A stretch of DNA of 64,000 bases, taken from Cardiocondyla obscurior (taxonomy: Eukaryota; Arthropoda; Insecta; Hymenoptera; Formicidae). A program made the position numbers and the translations under genes. The notes beneath the pieces are model-generated. The model was not told the DNA's origin and searched no databases. It saw nothing but the letters and a program-made list of their open reading frames with translations. This document shows positions 41,242 to 53,241 of the stretch, one piece after another. Positions within the stretch are counted from its first letter, which is position 1. Each line of letters starts with the position of its first letter. The stretch lies in assembly GCF_019399895.1 (NCBI RefSeq), contig NC_091865.1, positions 5,585,001 to 5,649,000 of the forward strand. Reading direction: 5' to 3'.

Positions 41242-41776
41242 TCTTGTTAAAAAAGAGAACGTTTTTCAGCGCCGCTTACTTTGTAACACCCAGAAATATT
41301 AAACTAAACCGATCACGTAAGGGTACTCCACACATACACACTATACACATCTTACACGCTTCACACATATTTATGTGTATATTATTTTTGCTACACGTTT
41401 TATTAAAGTTTTTAATAAAATAAAACTTTACGTTTTTAATATGTTTATTAATAATTAATGATAATATAATTAAAACAAAATTTGTAATATTTTTAAAATT
41501 TTATGTAATAAAAGAAAAATAATTAAATAGTGAATGCCATGCAACATATTTCGTGCGTTTCTAGGTGTTTACAGCTAACTTAAATATAAAATCATCCATA
41601 GAAGTGCATAGCTTAAACATTCTCATGTCCCGTATATGACCTGCAATAATTTTTATCTTTATTTTTATCGTTTAATGTACGCATATAATACATACAAATA
41701 TACATACAATAAATACATATACATTTTAATATACATATAATACAAACAATATACACATACATACAATACATAAATA
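41242..41776. other. AT-rich spacer with CA/TA-rich microsatellite
   Basis: Contains cacacatacacactatacacatcttacac near 41328 and an acatacaata-type run at 41690-41770. The Ty3 element follows at an aata site. No gene seen. Confidence 0.45.
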
Positions 41777-42521
41777 TGTGGCGGATCCCTCCGACGCTAC
41801 ACGTCGGATGACGCCACCTCACACGTTACCGACCGTGCGAAGAAGGAAGTAAACTCTAATACCGCGACTCTTCTTCTAATAATTGTTTACTCCGTGAACG
41901 GACTTTGAAATGGACTTTGTCTCGGGACTTTCCCCGGCGAACTTCCGGGACTATCCCGATTTACTTTTCAGATACAATAGCTCTGAAGGCTCGTTGCATC
42001 AGCCGAGCCCTCAGAGTCCCTCCGAATCTCATAGCGAGCACATCGCTCAGCTGTCGTCTTCTACGACACTTTACTTTGTATATTTCATTCGTACCACCGC
42101 GTTCCAGTTTGTGCATCGAGTGCATGTGTGCAAATCACTCTGCGTTCTCAAGCCTGGCCAGGCTCTGTTGCGAACACAAATTGCGAGCAGCGAAACACGA
42201 ATTGCGAACCGCAAGCTGTGAACTGCGAGTTCCTTGCGCTTGCTGCCGACAACATTCTTCCGCCGTTGCGGAATACAGATAAGTCAGACGCGGTCTATAC
42301 TGATCCGCTTTTGTTTCCTCAAATGAGAGGATTGCTTCTCTTTATAATTTGCGCTTTACTTTTTATCGTTTTTGTTATTGCTTGTTATTTTCTTTACTTG
42401 TTTATTAAATATATTTGATTTTATTTTGTGAACTTGTCAAGTGTCTGTCTTTATGTCTTAAACTGTGACCCCCTTATTCTGCGCGACTTGTAGCGCCGGC
42501 TGGACACCGTCAACGTCCACA
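41777..42521 (+). repeat. CsRn1-like 5' LTR
   Basis: Preceded by aata. The open frames inside it are duplicated in the 3' LTR and are not genes. Confidence 0.95.
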
Positions 42522-42522
42522 T

Positions 42523-42542
42523 TGGTGACCCCGACGTGATTT
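42523..42542 (+). other. Primer-binding site, tRNA-Trp type
   Basis: tggtgaccccgacgtgattt is complementary to the 3' end of insect tRNA-Trp including CCA. It starts 1 base after the LTR. Confidence 0.85.
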
Positions 42543-43250
42543 AAACGTCACTTTTCTGCACTCCTTGATTTTGATCCCTCTGAGCTGGCGATCACAATCA
42601 GGGTACGCAGCTTTGCAAAAAGAAGTCTGGCATTACTTGGCCATTTTTTTGACATAAAGGCAATCACTCCTTATATTTTTTTGTGTGTTTTCGTCAATTT
42701 AGCGAACTCGGGACTTGGTGTCGAGACATCCTTCGAGTCCGATACTCTCATTAAGATTTTTCCTTTTTTATTTTTGCATATGTTACAAGGGATCTCTCTT
42801 TTATTTTCATTTTATGGGTGTTTACTCTCGTAAGATACTTTAATTAATTACAATTCATTACCGCCCTACGATTTAAATAAAGTACCTAATTGTGCAAATC
42901 CTCGGATTTTCGATCCTTATTTTCGGGTCGTTGTTTGATTTTTTTTTTTTATTTTTTAACTTTTATTACTATTTTCTGGGTCCCTTGCGAGTTGCATCAT
43001 TGGCAACACGATATTTTCTTTGTCAATCACGTTTCATTGCTATTATATTATATCCGGTGACTTTTGGTACGGCGTTATCACTTCCTGTGACTTGACGCAC
43101 GGTTTCTTTGTCTTCTTGACTTTTGTCTTGTTGCGTCAGCCTTCGCTGACTCAGGCAGTTACAGATACGGGTTCGGTTCCGTCGCGCCAGATAACTGATA
43201 CTGTCGATAGCTCGATAGTTAGTCAGAAACCTAAGAAGAAGAGAAAGAGG
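42543..43250 (+). other. Leader of the CsRn1-like element
   Basis: Long T-rich leader of about 700 bases. An open frame reaches back from gag to 43020, but without an ATG. Confidence 0.5.
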
Positions 43251-44243
43251 ATGTCCAATCCGCCGGTATTGACTCCTCAAGTTTCACCAAATAGCACGAA
43301 CGAACAAAACAGGTCACAGGAAAGTACCGCCACGCCATTACCTACTAAGAATATGGCGATGCAATCGGTGTCCGGTAGCCACATGGCTGCTGCCGACGAA
43401 TCCACCGATGCTATTAAAAATTGTAAGCTGCCACCTTTCTGGAAGGAGAACCCGGAGCTTTGGTTTTTCCAGGTTGAATCTGCCTTCCAGATCAACCGCG
43501 TCACAAATGACGACTTTAAATACCACATGGTGGTATCCAAACTGGACTCCGACTCCCTTCAGGAAGTGGCAGATATCATCAAGTCTCCGCCGCGAGAACG
43601 CAAATATGCGGGCCTTAAAAAGGCTATCCTTGATCGATTCATGGATTCAGCCGACCGTCAAATGAGGAAGCTGCTCACCCAACTAGAGCTTGGTGATCGA
43701 AAACCCTCGCAATTACTCCGTCGCATGCGATCTCTCGCGGACAATCGCGCTTCGGAAGATGTCCTTCGCGTAAAATGGATGGACCTGCTGCCTTCTAGTG
43801 CGCAGCGTCTTTTACGGTTTTTCAAAACATCATCGCTGGATGAGCTTGCGGCCGCGGCAGATGAGCTCCTAGAGGACAATACGAATCCTACGGTCTTAGC
43901 CGTAGCCTCCAATAAAGTCCAGGCTGAGACTAATCCTGTCCTTCCTGCCTGCTCCATGGATCCTTCGATCCAAGCCACCCTTCTGGCCCTGCAAACGTCC
44001 ATGTCACAGCTCATCGGACTCAATCGCGACCTTCTCAATCAAATGAAGGCGTTAACCACTTTCAATCGCGACCGTCGAACCCGCGAGCGATCATTATCTC
44101 AATCTCGGTCACGTCCGCGCTTCCGCGAGGCTCCCTCTGATATTTGTCGCTATCATCAGCGATGGGGACCCATGGCTTTACGTTGCACCCAGCCATGCAA
44201 ATTCGTACAGAAGACTTCCCCCTCAACCGCGTCGGGAAACTAA
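43251..44243 (+). CDS. gag: CsRn1-like Gag, about 330 aa
   Basis: The start chosen is ATG 43251 (MSNPPVLTPQ), the first Met in a frame that is open further upstream. The capsid region shows KLPPFWKENPELWFFQVESAF and RKLLTQLELGDRKPSQLLRRM. An Arg/Ser-rich stretch (RRTRERSLSQSRSRPR) leads to a zinc motif C-x2-H-x9-C-x3-C (CRYHQRWGPMALRCTQPC) in place of the usual CCHC knuckle. Gag packages the element RNA. The frame is intact and overlaps pol by 100 bases in a different phase, so pol would need a -1 shift. Confidence 0.88.
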   Translation: MSNPPVLTPQVSPNSTNEQNRSQESTATPLPTKNMAMQSVSGSHMAAADESTDAIKNCKLPPFWKENPELWFFQVESAFQINRVTNDDFKYHMVVSKLDSDSLQEVADIIKSPPRERKYAGLKKAILDRFMDSADRQMRKLLTQLELGDRKPSQLLRRMRSLADNRASEDVLRVKWMDLLPSSAQRLLRFFKTSSLDELAAAADELLEDNTNPTVLAVASNKVQAETNPVLPACSMDPSIQATLLALQTSMSQLIGLNRDLLNQMKALTTFNRDRRTRERSLSQSRSRPRFREAPSDICRYHQRWGPMALRCTQPCKFVQKTSPSTASGN

Positions 44244-47200
44244 TTGCGCCAACGCACGTTCAGGCTGCTACCGTTGGCCTTCCCAACTCGGAAAAACGCC
44301 TAATCGTTTTTGATCGAGCTTCGGGAATTGAGTTTTTAATTGACTCCGGCTCTTCCATCTCGTTAATACCACGCGGCGAGATTAACGTCAAACCAAATCC
44401 CAAACTCACGCTCTTTGCGGCTAACTCAACGCGAATAAAGACTTACGGTCAACAGAGTCTCACCGTCAATCTTTCTCTCAGACGGAATTTTAGATGGAAT
44501 TTTATTATTGCTGATATCACCACAGCTATTCTGGGAGCAGACTTCCTCGCGCGCTATGGTCTTCTTATAGACCTTAAGAATAAGAAACTAATCGATTCCA
44601 AGACAAGCGTGTCTACCATTGGCTTTTGTAAAACGGTGCGAGATTATAATATCTCACACGTTGAGAAACGCCCCATCCCAGAGGGACCTTTCAGGGACAG
44701 TTACGACAAGCTACTTCAGGAATATGCGGACCTCGCTTCATCAACTACATTGACTTTCACGGACAATCCAATTGCTGTTCGCCATCACATCATTACGCAA
44801 GGACCTCCGACTTACGAGCGACCTCGTCGCCTCATCGGTGATCGGCTCAACGCAGCAAGGAAGGAATTCAACAATCTGCTGGATAAAGGCGTCATTCGTA
44901 CATCATCAAGTCAATGGGCCAGCCCACTTCACCTTGTCTCCAAGCCCCTGGGTGGTTGGAGAGTCACGGGTGATTACAGGCGCCTAAACGCCCAAACAAT
45001 TCCGGACCGTTACCCGCTGCCTATCATCGAAGATCTATTGCAAGACTGTGAGGGAAACAGAGTCTTCAGCACAATAGACCTACAAAAGGCATACTATCAA
45101 GTGCCGATAGCAGCAGAAGACATCGAGAAGACAGCCGTCACAACTCCCTTCGGCCTTTTCGAGTTTCTTGGCATGCCCATGGGACTTCGCAACGCCTCTC
45201 AGACTTTCCAGAGGGTTATGAACAACCTTCTACGAGAACTACCATTCGTCAGGAGCTACTTGGATGACCTACTCATTCTCTCCTCCTCCCATGAAGAACA
45301 TCTCGAGCACTTGAAACAGCTGTTCGGATTACTTCGAGAAAACAATTTATCCATCAATCTGGAGAAGTGCTGCTTCGGAGAAGCATCTGTAAATTTCCTG
45401 GGATTTACAATCTCCGAGCAAGGATACGAACCTCCACAACGCAAGGTTCAGGCTATTCGTGAATTTCCAAAACCACAGACTTTCACTCAACTGCGACGAT
45501 TCCTCGGGATGCTCAACTATTACAGGAGATGCATTCCTCACGCAGCTTCTACACAAGCTCCACTGCACGATCTCCTTAAGAACGTTCCGAGGAAAAGCAA
45601 GAAGGACATCGTTTGGACTCCAGAAACCAATCAAGCTTTTGAAGACTGCAAGGATGCCATAGTCCATGCTTGCAAGCCTTCCTTTCTCGACAACACGGCA
45701 CCTCTGACTCTTACAACGGACGCTTCGGACACGGCAATCGGTGCCTCACTCGAACAAGAAATCAACGGTGTTTCCAAACCCATTGGATTTTTCTCCCGCA
45801 AGCTGAGCGACACGGAGAAAAGATACAGCACCTACGACAAAGAATTACTGGCAATCTTCGCCTCCATCAAGTTCTTTCAACGATTCTTGGAAGGTCGCAG
45901 CTTCACCATCAGGACAGACCACAAACCATTGGTTTACGCTGATCAACAGCGCTCGGACAAAGCCTCACCACGACAAGCTCGCCAACTTGACTACATCCTG
46001 CAATTTAATGCGCACATAGTGCATCTTAAAGGACAGGATAACAGTGTGGCAGATTCTCTCTCACGAACGTGCACCATCGACATGCCAACTCAGCTTGACA
46101 CTCGCACGATTCACGAGGCTCAATCAAGGGACAACCAGCTTCAAGAAGTTCTCCTCAACTCTTCACTCAATCTTCAGAATCTCTTCATCGATGGATTCAA
46201 CGTCTTCTGCAACACCTCCGACGGACTAGTACGACCATACCTTCCTCAGGATCTTCGACGCACGGCTTTTGATGTCATCCACGGTTTATCTCATCCCAGC
46301 AACAGAACAACTCTGAAGACCATCAAGTCAAAATTCTGCTGGCCTAACATCAATTCAGACATTGCTCATTGGACACGGACCTGTGAATCGTGCCAACGTG
46401 CCAAAGTCTCCAAACATAACCGTACGGCTCTCGACAAATTTACGTGCCCTGACAACCGCTTCGAGCACATACATTTGGACATCATCAAAATGCCGTTTTG
46501 TCAAGATTACCAATATTGCTTGACCATCATCGATCGCTTCACCAGATGGCCTGTCGTCGTTCCTTTAAAAAACATCTCTGCCCGCACAGTCGCCGACGCC
46601 TTCTTCAACTCATGGATTTGTGTTTACGGAACACCTCTCACAATTACTTCGGATCAAGGAAGTCAATTTGAATCTGCTCTTTTCTCCTGTCTGGCCTCAT
46701 CCATGGGAGCTCATCGGATTCATACAACACCATATCATCCACAGGCTAACGGAATTGTTGAACGCCTTCATCGCACACTCAAGACAGCTTTAATGTGCGA
46801 CCCACACACACCATGGCCTACTCTGCTTCCTTCAGTGTTACTCGGACTCAGAACTGCACATAAGGAGGACCTGGACGCCTCCCCTGCAGAAATGCTTTAT
46901 GGAACCACACTTCGCTTACCAGAAGAATTCTTTGTGACACGCTCCTCACAAGCGAATCCTACCGAATTCTTAACTAGCTACCAACGCTTGATTCAAACAA
47001 TTAAGCCAGTACCAACATCCCATCACTCGACAACCAAGAGCCATTCCAGTATCCTGAGCTTTCAACGTGCACCCACGTTTTCAAGCGCGTTGACACAATC
47101 AGAAGACCTCTTCAACCACCATATACGGGACCTCACAAGATCGTCAAACGACTCAACGACAAAACATACGTCATCAAAATTGATGGACTGGAGAAAGTCG

Positions 47201-47396
47201 TTTCTACAGACTCCTTGAAACCAGCTTTCATAGAATCTCATATCAATAAACAAGCAACGGCATCCCGGACTCATACCAGCTCTTCTGAAGATCTTGTCTT
47301 CTCAACACCTGAAGACCCTAAACCATCATCTTCAAGACCACGACGAGTATCGTTCCCTTCTCTGGATGATCAGGAAACTGGAGGGGGAGTGGTTGT
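44144..47396 (+). pseudogene. pol: CsRn1-like Pol: protease, RT, RNase H, integrase
   Basis: The protease has FLIDSGSSISLIP (DSG). RT has PDRYPLPIIEDLLQD, FSTIDLQKAYYQVP and SYLDDLLIL (YxDD). RNase H has LTTDASDTAIGASL. Integrase has a zinc domain (HPSNRTTLKT ... CESCQRAK) and the catalytic HLDIIKMP, ITSDQGSQF and NGIVERLHRTLK. The main frame is open to 47218, but C-terminal integrase sequence (PLQPPYTGPHKIV, then DGLEKVVSTDSLKP) lies in the neighbouring frame from about 47035. One small frameshift near 47000-47040 therefore damages the end. The purine-rich tract (ctggagggggagtggt) precedes the 3' LTR. Confidence 0.9.
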
Positions 47397-48138
47397 GGCG
47401 GATCCCTCCGACGCTACACGTCGGATGACGCCACCTCACACGTTACCGACCGTGCGAAGAAGGAAGCAAACTCTAATACCGCGACCCTTCTTCTAATAAT
47501 TGTTTATTCCGTGAACGGACTTTGAAATGGACTTTGTCTCGGGACTTTCCCCGGCGAACTTCCGGGACTATCCCGATTTACTTTTCAGATACAATAGCTC
47601 TGAAGGCTCGTTGCATCAGCCGAGCCCTCAGAGTCCCTCCGAATCTCATAGCGAGCACATCGCTCAGCTGTCGTCTTCTACGACACTTTACTTTGTATAT
47701 TTCATTCGTACCACCGCGTTCCAGTTTGTGCATCGAGTGCATGTGTGCAAATCACTCTGCGTTCTCAAGCCTGGCCAGGCTCTGTTGCGAACACAAATTG
47801 CGAGCAGCGAAACACGAATTGCGAACCGCAAGCTGTGAACTGCGAGTTCCTTGCGCTTGCTGCCGACAACATTCTTCCGCCGTTGCGGAATACAGATAAG
47901 TCAGACGCGGTCTATACTGATCCGCTTTTGTTTCCTCAAATGAGAGGATTGCTTCTCTTTATAATTTGCGCTTTACTTTTTATCGTTTTTGTTATTGCTT
48001 GTTATTTTCTTTACTTGTTTATTAAATATATTTGATTTTATTTTGTGAACTTGTCAAGTGTCTGTCTTTATGTCTTAAACTGTGACCCCCTTATTCTGCG
48101 CGACTTGTAGCGCCGGCTGGACACCGTCAACGTCCACA
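47394..48138 (+). repeat. CsRn1-like 3' LTR
   Basis: Followed by aata. Same length as the 5' LTR. Confidence 0.95.
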
Positions 48139-50362
48139 AATATAAATATATTACATTATTTTCGGTTTTTTTACTTTATACCTGTTCGCAATTTAACGGG
48201 CCCGCTCGACGAGACCGTGTTTTAATTTAGTGTCGCGCGTAATTGCGTGGTGGCACCACGTCACGTACCGGTAATTTATCGATAATCCGCGCCACGTGCG
48301 GCGTTTACCGGTTCTAATCCTTTTTCTTGTTCCGAACGTTATTGGGCACAGACGGCTCTAGAATTTCTCTCAGTTTTTCATTGTCTCTTTGGTGTCAGCT
48401 CTTTGTGAAGTGACCGGTGGTCAAGCGGTGTTTCTCAGGAAGTGCAAAAATCGTTCTCATACACGTATAACACAGTCAGCTCAAGGAAAGCGGATTCAGC
48501 CTCACTGTCCGTGCACGTTGTGGCAGCGTGCTCGTGCACGTGCTCACGCCATTCCCGTACGCGCGCTTAATATACGGAATACGCTTTATTTTTATCACAC
48601 AACTCACTCTTTTGTACATCGTCGCGCCCGGTTCGCTCATTATTAATTTTACTCGTGGACCGCTCATTTCGTGTGAACTCATTGCTCGTGGACGCAATCA
48701 TCCTGGTGGCACGTGACCCATTCCGGTCATCAGGTTGATTCGTGATCTTCGGTAATTTACCGCGCTGCCCTTACGAGCAGGGGCATCACATTGTAATTAG
48801 TTAATTCTAATCCAATATCTATAATTACTTAACAATCGTTTTCTTTTGCGTTTTTCTATTTTATATTTTTTTCGATCGTCTTTAATATTGTTCATATTTT
48901 TAATAACATTTAAATCGTTTAATTTGTCATTTGTATTATGTTTATTTTTTTTATTACACCAACATATTGTAACGTAAAACTGCATTATCTCGCGGTCTCG
49001 GTGTCGGATTACCGATCTCACTATGTACCGATTCGCAAAAATTTGGCGGTACCGACACCGTAATAAGCTATTGCGTCGGCGCAATTGGCCTGGTAACGGG
49101 CCCGTTTGCGAGCCTCGCGGCAGTCGCATGGAGACCGAAGTGCCAAATTCCGCCCGACGGGACCGACGACGACGAAAAGGGTGCAGAAGCTGCCGCCGAC
49201 AGGGAAGACTTCCCATGAATTTTCCGCCCGCAAGGGAAGACTTTAGTGATTTCGCCGGCTGTGTTCACCGTGAATTTTCCGCCCGGCGGGACTGACGACG
49301 ACGAAGGAGAGTGACCGGCGAGCGGCCGTGCACGCAGATTTCAGGTGCCGTACCGTGAGTGCCCGTTTCGTGACGGAGGGCCAGGAGTCGCCCTGGTATC
49401 ATAAAAGTAATTGTATTTTAACAAACAGGTTCCGGCCAGGGGCTGGCAAGTAGCGGCCGTGGAAATTTTGAGGAAAGCGGCGAGGAACGACCGACCACTC
49501 GTTGATCACGTGACTGGCACGGGGTGCCGGCGCAAGCACAGCATCGGAACGGGATTTGGGACGGCGACAACGGATACCGCCGCGCCGTGGGACCATACCG
49601 GACTTCCTGGTGCGTTGAGCCACCGAAGGAAAATTCTACGATTGGCGGAGTGCCGTGTTCATCACGTCGTGGGACGTCGAGACGCAGCCATCACGTAAAG
49701 ACGGCGTGTGGCAAGTATTACGATCTTCGCGTAGCGTGGAACCCCGGGATAAAAGGGGGGTTTCAACCGGCAATTCGCGTGTACCGCGACACGTCTCGCG
49801 TACGTGTACGGAAGACTCCGAAATCGTTTTTTTCTCGTTAGTGTACCGCAAAGTACCCCTTGTATCGCCGTATGTCGGCAGCTCATACTTTCTTGAGTTC
49901 CGTTTTTGCGTTACATCATCCTCTCGCGTTCCGTTTGCGTGACGTTTTCTTTCCTGCGTTCCGTTTTGCGTTACATTTATTCTCTTGCGTTCCGTTTTGC
50001 GTTGCGTTTTCTTTTCTGTGTTCAGTCTGCGTTACGTTGACATTCTTGCGTTCCGCTTACCTTTTCTTTGCGTTTCGGTTAATTTTCCTTGCGTCCCGTT
50101 TATTTTTTTTTGCGTTCCGTATCTCGCGCCCGTAGCTTGCTCTCAGGAATTTCGCGTCCCGTATTTTTGCGTTGTGATAGGCATTGCGAGCCATCACGTC
50201 TTGTATTGTTGCGTATAGCGTCGCACCGTGACCTGTCGGGCAGCTGCGGCTGTGGTCTGATACCTTTCTACTTTTCGTTTTTGAACCGATTACTTTGTGC
50301 TAAATTATAGCCGGTGTAAATAGTTTCTTTGGTTTTCGACTGGTAATTAATTTTCTTTTAGG
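48139..50362. other. Unidentified moderately GC-rich block
   Basis: No gene is supported: frames are open on all sides because of composition. At 49145-49310 a block ttccgcccg(a/g)cgggac-gacgacgacgaa occurs twice, with gtgaattttccgcccg also repeated. A T-rich tandem repeat lies at 49892-50140. The arrangement recalls the 3' untranslated part of a BEL-type element, but no coding part remains. Confidence 0.35.
49892..50140 (+). repeat. Imperfect GCGTTCCGTTTTGCGTT repeats
   Basis: About seven copies of (t)gcgttccgttt(t)gcgtta separated by 15-30 T/C-rich bases. Confidence 0.7.
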
Positions 50363-50366
50363 GTTG

Positions 50367-51779
50367 TGTTACGTCCAGGCCGTTGATTGTTAAAGATAGG
50401 AGGATAGGATGAGGCAGGTCTGGGTAACTTGACCTTATAATCTCGAGATACACAGCAAATAGTGTACTCGAGATACCGTTCACACCGAAAGCTATGACAA
50501 GAGTCAATGCCTCGAGAGACAATGTGACGTCTTATCTAAGCTGCGTGACCGGTGGCCGCTAATTTTGATAAAGTGATAAAAGTATCACCTATTATCAGGG
50601 ATGGGGCCGGTGCGACTTATAACTAAAATAATCTGAGAAGGCAGAATTATAAAAAAAAACAAAAAACAAAATATATTTCTTAAAGTTACAATATAATCCG
50701 TATACAACTTTTTAATTAATTAAAATTAGTATCCACAAAGATGACTTTAAGGAACAGGAGGAGAGAAAAAGGTAGGCAGGTGTGATTCAGGAAGAATGAA
50801 AGGAGTTTGATGTTCAGGATGATAAACAAAAATGACAGGATCGTTGTCGGAAAGGTTGTATTCTGTTTTAAAAGCTGGAGGAGGGAAGGATTGAGGTTCC
50901 GGAGTTTCTTGAGGTGGGTGAGGGTATTTATCGGCTATCTTGTCGAGGAAATGTCGGTAACTGGAATTAGGTAGAGCTGCGAATGGAGAGGAAAAGAATG
51001 GGAAAAACTCGGAGAGGAACCGGAGGAGGAATATTAGAAGCAAACGAGGGAAGGCGGTGAGGTGACGCGATCGGCGATGGAGAAAACGATGGGCCTTGGG
51101 CCTCGCAATAATCCGCGTACAATCGGAGCTCGGGGTAGCACACTTTACAATTGTAACTTCCGCCGCATGGCATGGGAAGTTTTCTCTTTAATTCAGTAAG
51201 TAAGTAGTCGTATTCCGACGTATTCTTATCAGAGTCAGCGGAAGTGCGTGGACAAGTTCGGCTCACTATAAATGAGCGAATCGATTTAATAATTATTTTA
51301 CGGAAACTCGAAAGAAAAATGAGAATCAAACTTACTACTTAGGCGGGTTAATAAACAGGCGAAGTTTATAGTGTCAAACGTTCCTCTGGCGGAGCAGTAG
51401 ATTTGTGATTCCGGTGGAAGTTCGGCGGATTTGAGCAGCTCGTGGATCGGCTGGTTAGAGCGGCTAGCGGATCGGTTGATTCTTTCTTCGGTTTAGAGCA
51501 CTCACGAACCGCGGTTAAAATAATGCCAGGTATCAAGAGACTTTTTAGAATGAATGAATGTTCCGCCCGCTCGCGCTTTTATATGATTCAAAAGGGCGTT
51601 GTTTACGGGTGCCGTGCGCACCGCTTATCGTAGGGCAGTCTGATTCATTTTTCCGAATTTTCCGTTGTTATGACTCTTTTCTTAAAAACAATCCACTTGA
51701 CCTTTCATTTATTGTTAGTCATCTCTGTGAATTTAGAATGTTCTGGAAAGAAAGAAATTAAAAGGGCGTGGACGTAACA
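50367..51779. repeat. Large solo LTR, 1413 bp
   Basis: Starts TGTTACGTCC and ends GGACGTAACA (10-base inverted ends), with a 4-bp duplication gttg at 50363-50366 and 51780-51783. Contains a TA-rich A-run near 50653 and no coding frame that I can support. Length and ends fit a long solo LTR; a short non-autonomous element is an alternative. Confidence 0.8.
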
Positions 51780-51783
51780 GTTG

Positions 51784-52329
51784 TGTTTACGGTATGAATC
51801 GCGGGTTTATCCCCGACGTCGGTAACATCCGATATCCAATTTCTCGGTTTGTAAAATACGTTTTGATCACAAAATATAATTTTTTTTTTTGTTACGAGTA
51901 AATGAATTTAGCACAATATTAAACATTTTACACTAATTACACACACCATCGTTTTAAAAATGCTCTATCGTGATGATCAAGACAATAATGCCAACTCATA
52001 TTTACGTTCCAATTGTCAAAATGTTCCAATAATAATTTTAAAATATTACAAAAATGTAATCGCGTCTCTAATAATTTATTCACACTACGAACAATTTGTT
52101 CTGCTATAATTATAAATTCATTATTTTTAAAACTATCGCTACACTTTTCGTAGTTGATAGATAGATGAATTTTCTCTTGCTGGGTACATTGCGGACTTCC
52201 GTTCTGCTTATAAAATTATAATTAAACTTCAAAATCGCCAACATCAAACCAACGCAGACGCCTTATTCTACTTATTTTATTTAATATTACAACCACACAC
52301 AAGAGAGAAGAAACAATCATTCATCCATG
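51784..52329. other. AT-rich spacer
   Basis: Continues the sequence interrupted by the solo LTR. No gene or repeat recognised. Confidence 0.4.
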
Positions 52330-53241
52330 TCTATTTCTTTTTTATTCACTCTATTCCTCACTCGGATTCATTCCAATCCACTTATTTTCTTTCTTTTTAT
52401 TTTTACATTCAATCACCTTTGCTCCATTCCTTATTTCTTCTATCTTCAATATCCATCCCTCTCCCTTCCCTTTTTCTCATAAAACCTCCTCTGTCATTTT
52501 TTCTCACCTTTTGTCCAAACTCCAATCTATACATCCTTCCCATATATACTTCCACGTCTCCACTTCCCCCATGCACAATCTACATTTTTTTTTCTTCATT
52601 TTCCAATACTTATTCCCTCTTATTTCCTTCCCCAATCTAAACCTCGCTACCCTTTGTTACGTTTCTTTTTTTCAATCTTTTTTCAAATATCTCGGTATTC
52701 CCTCTCCTTTAACTCTACTGTATACTTTATTAAATTTTGATTCTCTCATTTTCTTCCATCTTTCTTCTCTTTGAATATTCTTTTCTTTTTTTATCACATT
52801 TTCTTCTCTTATTTCCCTTTTTTTTATCTTTACTTCTATTTCTTTTAGAGTCCACCCTAAATTTCTATAACACTCCTTCCTTTCTATTTTCCATTTTCCT
52901 TCGGATTTTTCCTGCTTTGCTCTTTCCCTCAATTTTTCTCAGCATCTTCTTGTCAGCTCCCCTCCACTTCCCCTCTCTAGTCTTCTCTCATATTTCCATA
53001 TTTTCCTTACACATGCCCTCCCTTCTAGTTTGTCTCTTTGTATCTTCTCCCTTACCATATATCCTGAAATACACCTCTTCACTTCTAAACTCCATCTCAA
53101 ATATTTTTCATGTATTCTTTCTATTTCCTCTCTTTTATTCCACTCCCATATTTCAATACCATAACTAATTACTGTTCATACCAATTTGTCAAACAACCAT
53201 ATTCTTCTTTAGCAGTCTTTTCCAAATATCCTTTTCCCTAT
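52330..53241 (-). mobile_element. 3' fragment of a LINE related to the one at 34480-39650
   Basis: The minus-strand frame at 52672-52932 encodes RAKQEKSEGKWKIERKECYR and ERWKKMRESKFNKVYSRVKG, aligning with the C-terminal ORF2 region of the large LINE (KGKWEKERGMFRKIW, ERWEKIRGSRFNKYYKKV). Further blocks to 53241 correspond to its thumb region. It is cut at 53242 where the AT-rich repeat copy 2 begins. The same purine-rich coding strand is seen. Confidence 0.75.

Larger units (their letters stand above)
41777..48138 (+). mobile_element. Ty3/gypsy LTR retrotransposon, CsRn1-like
   Basis: LTRs of 745 bases (41777-42521 and 47394-48138), starting TGTGGCGGATCC and ending GTCCACA; I noticed three substitutions between them. 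The 4-bp duplication aata lies on both sides. It has a tRNA-Trp primer site, a gag with a CHCC-type zinc motif, and pol in the -1 frame. These features match the CsRn1 clade of Ty3 elements (family knowledge). It is nearly full-length and recent; one frameshift near the pol end is seen. Confidence 0.93.

Noticed and set aside
41905..42418. Overlapping open frames of 96-125 codons inside the Ty3 5' LTR, repeated at 47522-48035
   Set aside because: They are exact LTR duplicates and carry no domain; LTR sequence, not genes.
48389..49942. Several open frames on both strands in the GC-rich block
   Set aside because: No frame has domain-like sequence or conserved motifs; openness is explained by composition.
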